A DNA stretch of 64,000 nt from Mycosarcoma maydis (Eukaryota > Basidiomycota > Ustilaginomycetes > Ustilaginales), in NCBI RefSeq assembly GCF_000328475.2, contig NC_026499.1, forward strand, positions 248,001 through 312,000. The letters are read 5' to 3'. The stretch's first letter is position 1, and every line of letters starts with the position of its first letter. Below, piece by piece: positions 20,857 to 33,100 of this stretch. The translations under genes and the position numbers were made by a program. Under the pieces are notes generated by a model. The model saw only the letters and a list, made by a program, of their open reading frames with translations, made no database searches and was not told the origin of the DNA.

Positions 20857-23625
20857 GGTGATGATAGCAGAGAGCTGCTCGCTAGCGACGTGACACTTGA
20901 GAGGTTGTGACTGTTGTGACTGCTGTGACTGGGCAGAGCGTGCGCGGCTGTGTGTTTGTGGATGCTAAGCTGTGGCTACCGTGCTCGGCGCAGCTAACGG
21001 CTGAAACGAGCTTGCGATGCGAAGCAGACGAACACCGGTGGTGATGGGAAGAGAAGCGGATGTACCGACCAGGTGACGAGCTGACAGATGCAGGTGGGAG
21101 GAGGAGAAAGGTAGTAGGGTGCGGGGACAGGTGGACAACGAGGCAGCCGAGTCACCCGAAGAAGAGAAGATGGGCTCGGATCAGGCAAAGGACAAGGGAA
21201 GAGAAGGAGCCTCGAAAGGAGTCAGCGTGGCGATTGCCCAAGAAGCAGTCAAGCAGCCAAGCCGACGGGGCGAACAAGCCTAGATTCGGGTGCTTCGATA
21301 GAGAGGTGATGGCCAAGAGCAGCGACGTCCAAGCAAAAAGAGAGGCTAAGAGGTTAGCCGATAAAAGTCACGAGTGCCGAGGTGAGAATACAAGCTTACT
21401 ACCAGCTCCAACTTACGTAGCTTTCCAGACGCAGATGAGTGACGCAAAATCACCCAAATTAGCAAGGCACACCGCAACAGCAGTTCCCTTGGCTGGGTGG
21501 AAGCACGCGAATTTCATGGTTTTTGTATCAACTTTGCTGCACAAAGAGGAACGTGCTCGTCGTCTAGGCATATATTCGTGATTTAATCATTCACATTCCC
21601 AAAATATTATAATTAACGAGATTTGCATCACAGCTCCGGTTTCAATCTTGTTGCACAAGTCACAGAGTAACGAGTGAGTGCGCAAGTTGTGAGTGTGCAG
21701 CCCAAAATAAATAAAATAATATTTCACAATTGGCATCCTTGTAATTGCCCTTTTCAGAGCCGAGGAGTCAACCAAACAGCCAACCAGCCAATCCCCTCCT
21801 CAGTCACATAGGTCCGGTCTTGGCTGCTGGAAGAGACGCAATCACAATCATGGACAGCCTTAACCTCTCCACGAACAAACGTAAACGATATGATGACAAG
21901 CCTTAGCTCGTAGGCGTGTTCAACGCGTCGGATAGCTACGAGGGCCACAGTTGCCCATTGCCACCTTGCGCCGTCTAGTCGACCTGTGATGACGCTCCTT
22001 CATCTTCTTGCCTCTTGCAGCGTGATTCGGCGAGACGCCGCAATCCAAACTCGACCAGAAACACGAATCTGCCGTCGGCTGCAGAGGCAAGAGTAATAGG
22101 CTAGAGGGGTGCAAGCGACCAGCTCAGGTGCATCCTGTGTGTCTGCCCATGCAGATATCGAGTTTTAAATTGTGCTCATCCGTCGTCGACTGAGGCTGAG
22201 GCTGCCTCATATCGCCTCGTCGATCGTTGCTACATGCTTGCCGTCAAGTCGTCACTTTCGTGTCTGTTCGGCGTTGGAAACAAGCAGAGTTTCGCAACGT
22301 GTTCACATGACGATCAGCAAACAAACCGGCATCATCCGCCTGAACCACGTGTTTGGCTTGAGACCAGCATGAACAGCATGCGACCAGCTAACATTCCCTG
22401 TAATTGACCATCGGGAATGTTCTGAGCGAGCTCTCACGCTGCTACCTCTGTAACAAGTGTTCGCCACCGTCTCAAGCCTAGATGGCAGGATGGCAGGAGT
22501 GCAAAAGCTGGATTTGAATTCATATTCACGATCCTGCCAACTCATGACTAACTTATGTGTATGTCTCCGTCTCTGCCATTCTTGATTCACGACTGATACT
22601 GTATTTTTGTATTTTTGTCTGGGGTTTTTTTTTTTTTTTTTTTCTGTTTTGACTCACGATTCACGACTCGTGACTGTCGAAGCACAGCGTCGATCCGAAG
22701 GTGTCAGGCTCGAGGAAATTGTATCGGCACAACCACGATTCTGGCTGCAGATTGCTTTGTTTCGCTGAATGTTCAACACGATACTTTGGTCGGTCACAAA
22801 CTGGCTCAAGAGCTCAAGACACATGTGTCCACTTTGACTCTGTGGTACCTTGAAGCGTTTCTTTCCATCTTCCAAACGTCGACTTGCGCTTGCTGCAATG
22901 CAGGTGATGTTGGAATTGTGATTCGTGACTGACTGGTATCCCACAAAATCGCTCTCTCAACCAATTCACGAATATTCGGACAGCCACTTGCCTTGAAAAC
23001 ATGCCCAAACAGAAGACGGTGCAAACCCTTGGTGCTTAGACCAATCACAAGCCAACGTTTACCCACGTGCTTACTTCCGCTCTCTGAATTCTTGATTTCC
23101 ATTCACGATTTTACACGCCGCGCACCGTGCAGTCGTGACCCTTACTTTCTTCACGTTTTTTGTTTATTTTTGGTTGCCCAAAACATCACTTCTCACTCGG
23201 GAAATTTTCCGATACCGCCATCAACACGCAAGGCTCAGTGCAACACGCAACATGGCAAAGTTTTCTCGCTTGTCACTCTGACCAAGCCATTCCCGATTCA
23301 TTGCCCGATCTCTCGCCCTCCTTGATCACCTCGTGCCTCGATTCCACGTCCATCACTGATCCTGGTTCTATCGGGCTGTGCTCAAAAAGCTTTCTCTACA
23401 AGCAAACAAAGGACGGCCCTTCCTGTTTGGTAAATCTCCATTTGACTGTGCGGGTATAAGTAAAGACACAGATCATATCAAAATCGAGACGACAACCGTG
23501 CGCTCGTCGGATGGGACAGGCCATCCTAGTATGCATGGCAAAATTGCGTGTAGGTGACGTTGCAACTAAGCGCCCACACCACCAACAGCAAGAATCGGGA
23601 AAATGAAAGGCGCAGCTGCAGCTGC
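20857..23625. other. 2.8-kb intergenic region: VTC4 promoter and forkhead gene 3' flank
   Basis: No gene is supported. A plus-strand frame of 173 codons near 21060-21581 is basic and of low information, with no domain and no clear start. The first 500 bases form a GA-rich VTC4 leader. An AT-rich patch lies at about 21590-21730. A T19 run is at 22625-22643, directly followed by CACGA words (22651-22680), with more near 22515, 22575, 22920, 22968 and 23102. Confidence 0.5.
22651..22680. repeat. Cluster of CACGA/TCGTG words after a T19 run
   Basis: Three overlapping units (ACTCACGATT, ATTCACGACT, ACTCGTGACT) sit at 7- to 9-bp spacing immediately downstream of T19 at 22625-22643. They include both orientations of the word, so they can pair as a short hairpin. 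Confidence 0.75.
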
Positions 23626-26361
23626 TCAGCTGTTAAGCAGACCTCGGATAGCCATTCGGCCGGTGCTTTCTGGCGACTCAGCTTGAGCTGCTCTGGAATC
23701 TCTTTGCTGCCAAACCAGCGTTTCGCGCGCCTCCTGCAGCACCAAACTCGAGTCTCTCTGACTAGCAACAGCTAGCTCCATGTCCACATCCCTGTCCGTC
23801 TGCCGGCAGTCTTGAAACGCGGGCCACGGACTCCACATGGCGCCCACGCTCGAGGCAGTTCGTGTGAAACGGTTTCCTTCACCGCTAAAATTGGCGATAT
23901 CAGCTCTCGAATTGGGCTGGTGCAACGACATCTCGTGCGCTGCTATCGTGTGGCCTCGCAGTCGATTACCGACTGAAGGTCGATCAAGGTCCACAAGGTC
24001 AGGTCGGCGCTGGAGCACCGATGGCATGTCTTCGCGAGAAGCAGCACCCACGCTGCTTGCGTCATGCGGCATCGGCTGCGCTGTCAATGCTGCGCGAGGC
24101 GATCGCCCAGCGGATGCGTTCCGAAGCGTCTTGATCGATTCTTGACGGCTGACAGGAGCAATGGACAACTGATAGCCCGAGCCTGAACGACGCTGCTCTC
24201 CCTGTGTAGGATCCACCGAGTCCGAGTAGCTTCTCTGTCGACTGAGCGGCTTGTGTTGGTCAACATCCACCGATAACCTTCGCACCGCCACTGTCTTGTC
24301 ACTCGAGTCGGTCGACGACGCCGGATCCATCAAAGACGAGACCAGACCTCCGCCTGAAGAGGCGGAAGCAGCAGCAGCAGCGTTTTCCATGTCGACCAGA
24401 CGTTCAAGATCGTCAAACTCGTCGCTGTGCGCACGCTTGCCCGAGCGGATTTGTGAAAGCACCACCGGATGCAGTGTCCACCATCCGCCTTTGCCTCTTA
24501 CTGCCTGGCTCTGCGCAGGATTGCCCGAAGAGCAGCTGTCGTAGATATCCTGAGCCGTTCTGGCCTTCTTTACAAAAATCTTTCCCAGCGAAAGGTTGTG
24601 GCGCACCGTGTTCTGCCAGCCTTGCGAGTCAGGCCCAGACATCGGATAGCTTGAAAAGTGAGTACTGATCCATGTGTAGATTTCGCGCAATGTCATGCGA
24701 CCTTCGGGCGAAGAGGCGATCGCTTGCGTGATCATGGACGAGTACGAGTAAGGTGGGCGTCTTCTTCGACGGCTGTGCGCGATGCGGTCCACGGGCGCCG
24801 CTTGTTGAGGCACGGCGCCAACAAAGCTGCCGCCTCCGTGGCCCATTCGCCCTGGCGGAGGCACAAAATCGCCCTGATATCCAAGCTCATGCGGTCCAAT
24901 CGGGGTGTACAGAGGCGATTGAGACGACACGTGATGCTGCGCCATCATGAAACGCTCGCGCTCGATCTGTTCTCCTCGAGAAATTCCGAGGTGATGCGCA
25001 GCGGTCGCACCGACTAAAGCGCGGTCAAACGGCCTGATAGACGGCTGAGAAGCAGCATAAGCACCCGAATAATACGGCGCTGCTTCGTGCTCAGGAGACA
25101 CGCCTTCAGTCGACATCATGACCGATCCGCGGTAAGGATGGCCGCGCGAGTTGGGACGCGAGCCAGTCATCGGGCGGCTTGGAGGTGGGGGGGTCCTTGC
25201 CAAATCAGAAGCCGCGTGGCTGGATCGGCTCCATTCCGACGAAGCTGGACCGAAATAATCGCTGCGGCTACGTGTGTCGGCTGGCGAGCGCTGACGGTCG
25301 ACCGTCACGGGAACAGCCATGCCGGATGCGGATGGCAAGTAGGAATCCTCCATGCTAAGGCTGTCCATGTTGAGAGGCGAACAGGGTGTGCCTGGCCTGG
25401 AATGGCCCTGCGGCGCGCGCGCCATGACGCTCGAGTTGATCATCTTGGCCGGTATTTGGCCCGACACTCTTCGAGCAGGCGGTGGCAGCAGATGAAGAGG
25501 TTCTGGATTGGGGCTCAAAGGAGCAAACAGGATGGGAGACTGGCCCGAAGACGGTCGATGCGTCGGTGACTGTCGGTGGGATAATGCAGACTCTCCGACC
25601 TGATGACGTGGGAACTCGTCTCGGTAGGAGCGCACCTCTTCCCACGACCGTGGCGGCTGCGATACAGACTCCTCATGACCGCTGTAAGGATGGTGCGACG
25701 GACTGTGAAGGCGCCCACCAATAAAAGATCTTCCGCGCACGCGGGTGCTGTCTGGGTGTGGCAGCGACAAGGTGTTGGAGCGTCCTCTGTTGCGACTCGG
25801 CCCTATGCCGCCGATGCGCTCGGCGTTTGGCGGATGGGACGAGATGTTGACGGGCTGCGCGTGACCCATCAGATCTGCGCGTGGTCCGGCGCGAGATCTT
25901 TGATCAGAGGCTGCATGGAATTGCTCGGAGCGATGAGCTGGGGATCTCTGCTGCGGATCAGCCTTGAGAAGATCGTGAGCATGAACATGATCGTAGGTGC
26001 GCAATGTAGGGCTAGCGCCTGTGTCAAGCTGTGCTGGCGGGCTTGCACCCGGTGGGGCGCGAGTAGAGTGCATATAGGGATGATGCCATGACCGTTGACG
26101 AGCCTGTGGGCTAGACCTCTGCTCCGGAGCGTCTGGGCCAGGGTCTGCGCCGTAGGAACTGGATCCGAGCCAAGGCGCATGTGCTGCCAGACGCGAGGGT
26201 GGCGTTGGATCGCGTCGCTCGGCGCCAAAACTTTCCATTTGTAAAGGTAAGGGCTGTGAAGCGTGGTAAGGCGAACGGCTGGGATAGAGGAGGGAGGTCT
26301 GGGGGCGGCGTCGGTTGACGTCAAAGGAAGGGGGCGATTGCGGTCGCAAAGAGGCTAGCAT
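23626..26361 (-). CDS. Forkhead-domain transcription factor
   Basis: A 911-residue protein with one forkhead (winged-helix) DNA-binding domain at about residues 532-630. RPPYSYSSMITQAI is the start of helix 1, then GRMTLREIYTWISTHF, then the recognition-helix signature GWQNTVRHNLSLGKIFVKK, and a wing ending near GKGGWWTLHP. The rest is disordered and rich in Ser, Pro, His, Arg and Gln, typical of fungal regulators. The forkhead sits centrally rather than N-terminally, and no FHA domain is visible, so it is not an Fkh1/Fkh2-type cell-cycle factor. A HCM1/FKH-like or lineage-specific role is possible, but the target genes are unknown. ATG at 26361 and TGA at 23626 are clear, with no introns. 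The upstream region is unusually long (10.3 kb), as often seen for regulatory genes. Confidence 0.9.
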   Translation of the reverse strand: MLASLRPQSPPSFDVNRRRPQTSLLYPSRSPYHASQPLPLQMESFGAERRDPTPPSRLAAHAPWLGSSSYGADPGPDAPEQRSSPQARQRSWHHPYMHSTRAPPGASPPAQLDTGASPTLRTYDHVHAHDLLKADPQQRSPAHRSEQFHAASDQRSRAGPRADLMGHAQPVNISSHPPNAERIGGIGPSRNRGRSNTLSLPHPDSTRVRGRSFIGGRLHSPSHHPYSGHEESVSQPPRSWEEVRSYRDEFPRHQVGESALSHRQSPTHRPSSGQSPILFAPLSPNPEPLHLLPPPARRVSGQIPAKMINSSVMARAPQGHSRPGTPCSPLNMDSLSMEDSYLPSASGMAVPVTVDRQRSPADTRSRSDYFGPASSEWSRSSHAASDLARTPPPPSRPMTGSRPNSRGHPYRGSVMMSTEGVSPEHEAAPYYSGAYAASQPSIRPFDRALVGATAAHHLGISRGEQIERERFMMAQHHVSSQSPLYTPIGPHELGYQGDFVPPPGRMGHGGGSFVGAVPQQAAPVDRIAHSRRRRRPPYSYSSMITQAIASSPEGRMTLREIYTWISTHFSSYPMSGPDSQGWQNTVRHNLSLGKIFVKKARTAQDIYDSCSSGNPAQSQAVRGKGGWWTLHPVVLSQIRSGKRAHSDEFDDLERLVDMENAAAAASASSGGGLVSSLMDPASSTDSSDKTVAVRRLSVDVDQHKPLSRQRSYSDSVDPTQGEQRRSGSGYQLSIAPVSRQESIKTLRNASAGRSPRAALTAQPMPHDASSVGAASREDMPSVLQRRPDLVDLDRPSVGNRLRGHTIAAHEMSLHQPNSRADIANFSGEGNRFTRTASSVGAMWSPWPAFQDCRQTDRDVDMELAVASQRDSSLVLQEARETLVWQQRDSRAAQAESPESTGRMAIRGLLNS

Positions 26362-27129
26362 CTATGCCACAAGTGCCACAACGAGCGCGAGATGCGTTGC
26401 GCACATGCAACGAGCAGTATGATGAAATTGTGATGGAAAGGGTGTCAAGGTGGCCTTGTGACTATGTCGTTCGTCGCGGTGATGACTGGGACGTGTCTGG
26501 TTCTAGCCGAGAACTCCAAACAGTGAACAGTACCAAGAGAGTTTGGAGCGGCAACAGAGAGGATGCGTGCTGGATGCAGTGAATCGCTTTGCGAGTGCGG
26601 AAAAGGTAAGATTCGTAGTGTGGTTGGCTAGAAGTGCTGCAGGGCGATAGAGCCGATACCAAGTGCAGGGAGCGTCGAGCTGGATGTGGGCTCCACAAAA
26701 CTGATGCTGTCAGCGGTTCGATTCAAGATTTGTCGTCTTTGAGCTGCGCAGTTTCCACATGCAAGTCGATGGAAAAAGGTACGGCGAGCAGCTGGTTACG
26801 AAGGCGATCAAGCTGAAGCGGCTGCTGAGCGGTAATGAGAGACGGTGTGCAGTGTGCGATGTGCGATGTGCGAGGTGCGAGGTGCTCACAAGAGCGACGT
26901 GTGTGGACGGGAAGTGGCAGTCCAAACAGCAACCAAAACGATGATCAAGAGAGAACGAAAAAGGTGTGTGCGATCGAGATGATTGTAATGAGGAAAGAGA
27001 ATGGCGGATATAGGTGGCGAAGGCGAGAGATTCAGGTCCAAGGGGCCTTTCGACAATAAGTGGAACAGCGCCAGGCGATGCAGCAGCGTCAAGGCAGGAC
27101 AAGATCACTTCTAAGACCAAGACCTTCTG

Positions 27130-27130
<1 letters not shown>

Positions 27131-27188
<58 letters not shown>
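27131..27188. repeat. (TG)29 dinucleotide microsatellite
   Basis: An uninterrupted TG run of 58 bases, followed by TGCGTATGTGC, lies about 770 bp upstream of the forkhead start codon. Long TG runs can adopt Z-DNA and are usually length-polymorphic. Confidence 0.97.
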
Positions 27189-27191
<3 letters not shown>

Positions 27192-30100
27192 ATGTGCTTG
27201 TGTGCATGTGAGGTCGCAGCGCAGCCACCCGACCGAGTGCGAAGCGTCTCACATCTACACCAAGTTGCGGGTTTCGAGAGAATCACAATGGTACGCTTGG
27301 GGCTTAGCTGCAGATGGTTCTGGCTATGTGTTCAGAATCTGGATGCTGCAGGAAAACAAGCCTCGTTGTTGGCAGATTCCGCTCCCCTGGACCCTGGGTG
27401 TTGATGTCCCGGTTAGATTTGAAAAGAGAAAAAGAAAAAGATCAAGAGAAAAAAAAAGGATACGGATTTGCGCATTCGCCCTCTCTTGTGAACAAGGAAA
27501 GTGCCGCGCCTACGTTGAGGATTAGTGGATTAGAGGTAGGGGTAAAGAAAGGAAAAGGAAAATAGAGCGAGAGCGGAGGGCGACGAGCGACGGGGCCGAG
27601 CTGCAAGCTGGTTAAGGGGTTACATTAGTCGGAATATCACACGAGCAACGGTGACTTGAAACTCACGCGTCTCGTCTCTTTCGGGTGCGACACTGGAGTG
27701 ACATGTGAGAACAAATGCCTGGAAGAGTGGCTGTGCCTTGAGGGCAGACAGCGCACAACGGTGGACCCGTTTCGCCTTATCTGGTTGATGATCCTATGCA
27801 GGCAGGCTCTGTTACAGGTAACAGGGGTTGGGCATGACAGCTCCAGGATCGCCACTCACCGATTCGTGGATCTATGGTTTGCGATGGGATCTGTGCCAAA
27901 GCGGCAGCGCACACCAAACCAGAAGACATTGGTATGCAACAAAGGGATGCGCAGACACATGAAGCCACTGCATGGAAAAACCATACACGCACGCCGAAGC
28001 AATCAGTCCACCAAGACTGACGAAGGCAGCACAAACATGCCAGTTCACCGAGACAGGCTGGGTGACAGAACGATGAATCATTGCGTTCTGTAATAGAAGA
28101 AAGAGATTGACAGCTTTCAGCAGCGACACTTCATTTAAGCTTACCAGCTCGCATACTGTGCAACGCTTCTGCACTTTGCTCCGAGGTGGCTGGCCTAGCC
28201 GGGTTGCGCGATTGTGGCTGAGGCTGGGCGAGGCGTGGGGCCCTAGAAGCGAGCAGCAAGGGTCACAAACGTTGTCTTGTAGCTATCCAATGAATTTTGA
28301 ATGTCCCGTTCCCGCCTTTCTCAAGGCTTAACGCTAGCTGGATCTCCAGCGAGCCGAGTCAAGTGGAACCAAGCAAGGAGGGCGATGTGTTAGTAACTTC
28401 GGTCATCTTCCGATCACACGAAACCAATCTCGGCGCTGGTGCCGAGATCAGCCTTGTATTCTGCTTCACCCCGAAATGGTCAGAAAGTCATCGAGGCAAA
28501 AGCCCGCCCGGGGAAAGCGATCCATTTCATCAAGGTGCACTGGAGCAGTCGTAAAAAGAATCTCGGGCAGGCATGCGACGTGGGCTCAGATGCGAGTAAC
28601 AAGGTTTGGGCTCGGCAGCGCAAAACAATGACATGCGACTACGGGGATCGAAATTGGTTTTCCAAACAAGTTGATTTGAATTCACTTTCGTGATTCACAA
28701 GGTGAGCATACAGAGTGAGACAGTCCTACGTGAGACGGATCAAGCATAAACATGTGGTGAGACAAAAAGATGCAATATAAGCGCTCAGGCAAGATGCATA
28801 CGGCGGCAGAAACAGGACAGAGTCGTGAGTGGAAAGGATAAATCCGAATCAAACCCAAGTGAGAGAGTCACAGCGTATTCGCCAAGTTTTGCAGAGAGAT
28901 ACATGAGAAAAGCAGCAGATCCTGCATGAAGCGACCAGATACAGCACGACTTTGTACATACCGAGGACAAATGAATACAGCTTCGGCGATTCCCAACGAT
29001 CGACACAAGCTCAAGCATCAAGGCGTGCTGCGTGCAAAACAATCGCTCCAGTTTTGAGTGTTATCGAAACCCTACAACACTCTTCCTGCTTCGTTCCGTT
29101 TATCTTGGTTTGGGTTATTCTCCAGATCATGGATCAAACGGCAAGATCACCGTCTGCTAGACCTTTCGCCTCAGAAAATAAGATCTACTCCTTTTATTTT
29201 CCTTTTTTTTATAAAAATAATTTCATTTTCTTATTTTTACGCTCCGCCGTCCACGAAGTGTGTCTTGACCTTGGTCGATACTAGAACTCGCGACTTACTG
29301 TATTCCTAGCAATCTACCCTTGTTCAATCGGTTAAACATTTATATCATACGGGGCATTCCTTGCATTTTGTGTTTTGTATGCGGTTAGGAGTGAAGATCT
29401 AGAAGATAAATTCGACAGAACTTCAACCAAACACCTTTGCAATCGAGAGTCCGAGTCGGACAGCAAAGATGTATACTTGGACTGAAGTATACTTTTGCAC
29501 GCAAACGAGCGGCCTCGAATCACGAATAATCGCATTCGGTGTCATTAATATATTTAATTTCCTTTCCTTCCTTAATTGAGTGCTGCTGATTTTTCCGGGG
29601 AAGGCTTCGTGCATGGTATACCCAGATGTCTTGCTTACCTCCCACGCTTGACTTTCGAGACGAAAACAAAGAAAACGATTTACACAAAACCAAAATTGCC
29701 TTGCGTGTTGAACGAATTGAAAATCGTGAATGGCCTCGCCTTGCCTTGCTTCGAATACGGTGACGAGAGCCTGCCCCAAGTCGAGATCGTCCACACGTCT
29801 GGGCTACGACAACCAGCTTGGTCTCTCCCCTCGAAGCAATATGCACTCTAGTAGGTGGTATTCGCCGTACGTTGGAAGGCTAGACATTGGTCGTGAAGTT
29901 CGAGGAGAGTCAGAGTGCACAGAGAATGGCTTTCGGAACAGGTCAAGTTGGACTTACTCAGATCATCAGGCGCGTCATTCACGATTGCTGGGCGTTTGCG
30001 GAGTATTTTGCCGAGCCATTCTGAATCCGCCTTTGACTCTCGTGTCGCACAAATGCACATCAGAGAAAGTGGAGCGCCACTCGGATAGTGCCACTCACTC

Positions 30101-33100
30101 TTGACTATCCTGACAGAGTGGAAGACAATGACCAAACAGTCGAACGTTACTCGGTTCTGAGTAAACTGTAAGACGCAAGCAGAAGGCCTGGATGGTTATC
30201 TAATCACGAGTCAAAGCAAGACATAAGTACGATGAGGGAGAAAAAGAAGAAAGGAAACAAAAGGAAAGGCAAATATGATTAGCCGACCCTAAGTTCGTCT
30301 CGTCAGGGCTTCGCGACCAAGTAGCAGCACTCGCACTCATTGTTTGCTTTCTCACGATCAGAGCACACTTGTGTGGGATCAGTCGAAACCCTCAGTTTTG
30401 GTGCAAGGAACGGCGCAAGACAGCCTTGAGGGCGAGGGGAGAGGTGATTCAAATGGTATACTCGTGATTGTTCTTCTCTCGTTCGTTCCTCCAAGAATGC
30501 GGCGTTTGCTCATAGAACTCGGCAAACCAACAGAACAGACCCTTTTCCCCTCTTGAGACGCCGCTTAGTCTCCGACGCCTACCACCAGTCAACATGACTT
30601 TCATTATATGTCCACTCCTTGGCGCTTCGATCAACGTTGCGCTCCGTGCTTACGCGATTTGCCGTCATTCAAACAGGAGCTGAACAATGTTCGCCATTAA
30701 CCCCATCTAGATCCAGTGTTGCTCCATGTGGCACCTGCTTTGCTGGAGCTTGGATGCACGTGTTCGTTGATTCATACAGAGACGGATACTTGCTGGCAGT
30801 TAGGGAGTTCGGCTTGCGGCAAGTGACGAGTCGATCGCCTCCATGTTCCTTCTTCGCATTTACGGCCAACGACACTCTTGGCTGCTGGGTGCTTTTTTTT
30901 TGAATCTTTGCTTTTTTGCTTGTTTGCTTTTCTGCTTTTTCCGCCGTTCGCACCGTCTCGGAACTGTGTGTTGGACCACACTATCTTAGCAAGCTCGGCT
31001 AGCTCTCCTCATCCTTTTTCTGATCGCCTAGATGTAGACTGTTTACAGGTGCACATTTGCAGGTGGAGTCCCTGCGCCGCCACGTACATTGCGGCTCACA
31101 GGCCACCTAAATCTAGTGCAAAATCATGGCGATTTGCGTGAGAGCATGTCATGCTCGTTGGGTTTCGCTTACATGAGGTGCTCAGCCTCGAGCCTCGAGC
31201 CTCTAGTCTCTCTACATGTGGTTCGCAGTACCATGGTGAATGTTTGATTCTCTGTTACCTGTCCGCATGGGTTGGAGCCATTGATGACCTGCGTTCACCT
31301 AGTTTCAGCAAGTGAGCAGGGTCGGTCCGAGTTGCAATGGCTTGCGCCAAGGTTGGTCACAGTACGTGGGCATATGGAAGAGTCAACAGAAACGAAGCAT
31401 CAGATGACTCTGACAAGCTCGCACAGCCTCGCCATCAAGAGCGTCGCATCGAAGCGCGAGGATGCGGCCTTGGCGTGGCTGATGTTTTCATCTCAAAAGC
31501 TCAGCAGCACAATCACGGCCTGTGCAGTTCATGCTCTTGACAGCAACATGACCATGCAAATGCTAAATCCGCTTGCGGTGACTGCAAACCCCATGTTAAT
31601 CCCCGGCCCGAGTGCCAATAGTCTTGTGAAGAGCAAAGCAGAACAATCGACGGTGTGGAAGTCAATCGACGTTGCTTAGCTAAACAGTTGCGAAGCACCA
31701 ACACACAACTCGAATGCCGTGGACAAAAAATGGTTGGTGCCGTGAGCCTACTACTCGATTCGAAAGACCAATCACGAATGAAACCCTTGGCAGGTGGCGC
31801 ATCAGGGTGAAGATTTTGACCCGACGGAACCCTGAGACGTGACGAGACGATATTAGGGCATCATCCATTTAGAATCTCGAACTAAGCGAGTTGAAATGCA
31901 GGCACCCACGCTTGAGCTCAAGCCAGAAATCGTGTCGCCACCCATCTGACGGCAGACTTGGGTGCATTTGCCCTTCAGTGACGTTCTTCATGTCAGGCAC
32001 CTTCTTTGTACTGTGTCGGTATCGGCAACACAGAGTTTGAGACTGGTCTGTCCTGCGAATGGCGTTGCTGCCAGACACGCAGGGCAGTCACTCGCCCCGA
32101 TCTACGCTGGTTATCCAATTGCGTGTTTACAGTACATTCCTGTTTCTGTCTCGGTGGTCAGCCACATGAGCTCGGGTAGGGCTTGCGTCGAAGCGTCGCC
32201 TCGTTCGAGTCAGGTCAAGTTGGAGCAAATTCTCCCTGCGTGACTGAAAGCCATGCGTCCACATGTTATTCACGATTGTTAAAATTGCAGTAAATCTGGT
32301 GACCTTTCTCTTTCCCTGTCTGCGTTGGCCATGATCTCAGGTCTTCATCGCGGCTCTGGTTGCCGTTGGAATGAATCGAACAAAAATTTCGCTGATAGTC
32401 AGCCTACGGCGAGACGTAACAAGAGCCACAACAGTAACACGACAGAACACAACAGTAACAACCGAGCTGCGAACGCTTCAGATTCGCCGGACTCGCACGG
32501 TATGATGGCTGCTGAACGCGACACAAGTTTGCTGCCTGCCTTATTCACGATTGAGAGGCCACCAAATCGTGAATCGATTTCGGCGCACATACTGTACCAA
32601 GGAGCTGGTACACGGCAGCGTACCTATTTCAAGCCACAGGCTGTTGAAGAGCTTGGCGCTTGCAACCATTCGAGATTCACGATTTGGGTTCGCTGCGCTG
32701 GCAGCTTTTGACTCGCTTATCTCAAGCCACAAATTACGAATGGTGTGTTGTTCCAACAACAGCCGAGTCGACGTGCGTCAACCCGAGACGCGGGCCAACT
32801 CAGCGTGGTGATTTATTTACGCCACAAAGTACCACGTACTGTTTGGATCCACTGGAACACTCAGACACGGGTGACGACTGGACCTCAAAGCTCTGGTTCG
32901 CTTGTCGATCTTACAGTACCTCTAACAGGGACGAGGGCTGCGACACAAGTAGGGTCGCATCGTATGACATGCAAGAGTCAGACAACAAGATTATATTGAG
33001 CGACAACCCGAAACGAGGCGAAATGTCTACACGCACTTTCCGGCGAATCAAACGGTATAAGTTAGCGCTTCAACGCTCAAGCACGTTTCCCATACTGGGA

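Noticed and set aside
21060..21581. 173-codon basic frame upstream of VTC4
   Set aside because: No domain, read from a GA-rich leader, and no supporting start or splice signals.
28180..28270. Possible tRNA A box (TGGCCTAGCCGG)
   Set aside because: No B box follows within 30-60 bases, and the stems do not pair.
29230..29340. Possible minus-strand tRNA (GCGAGTTCTAGT resembles a T-arm)
   Set aside because: No A box or pairable acceptor stem could be found at the right distance.
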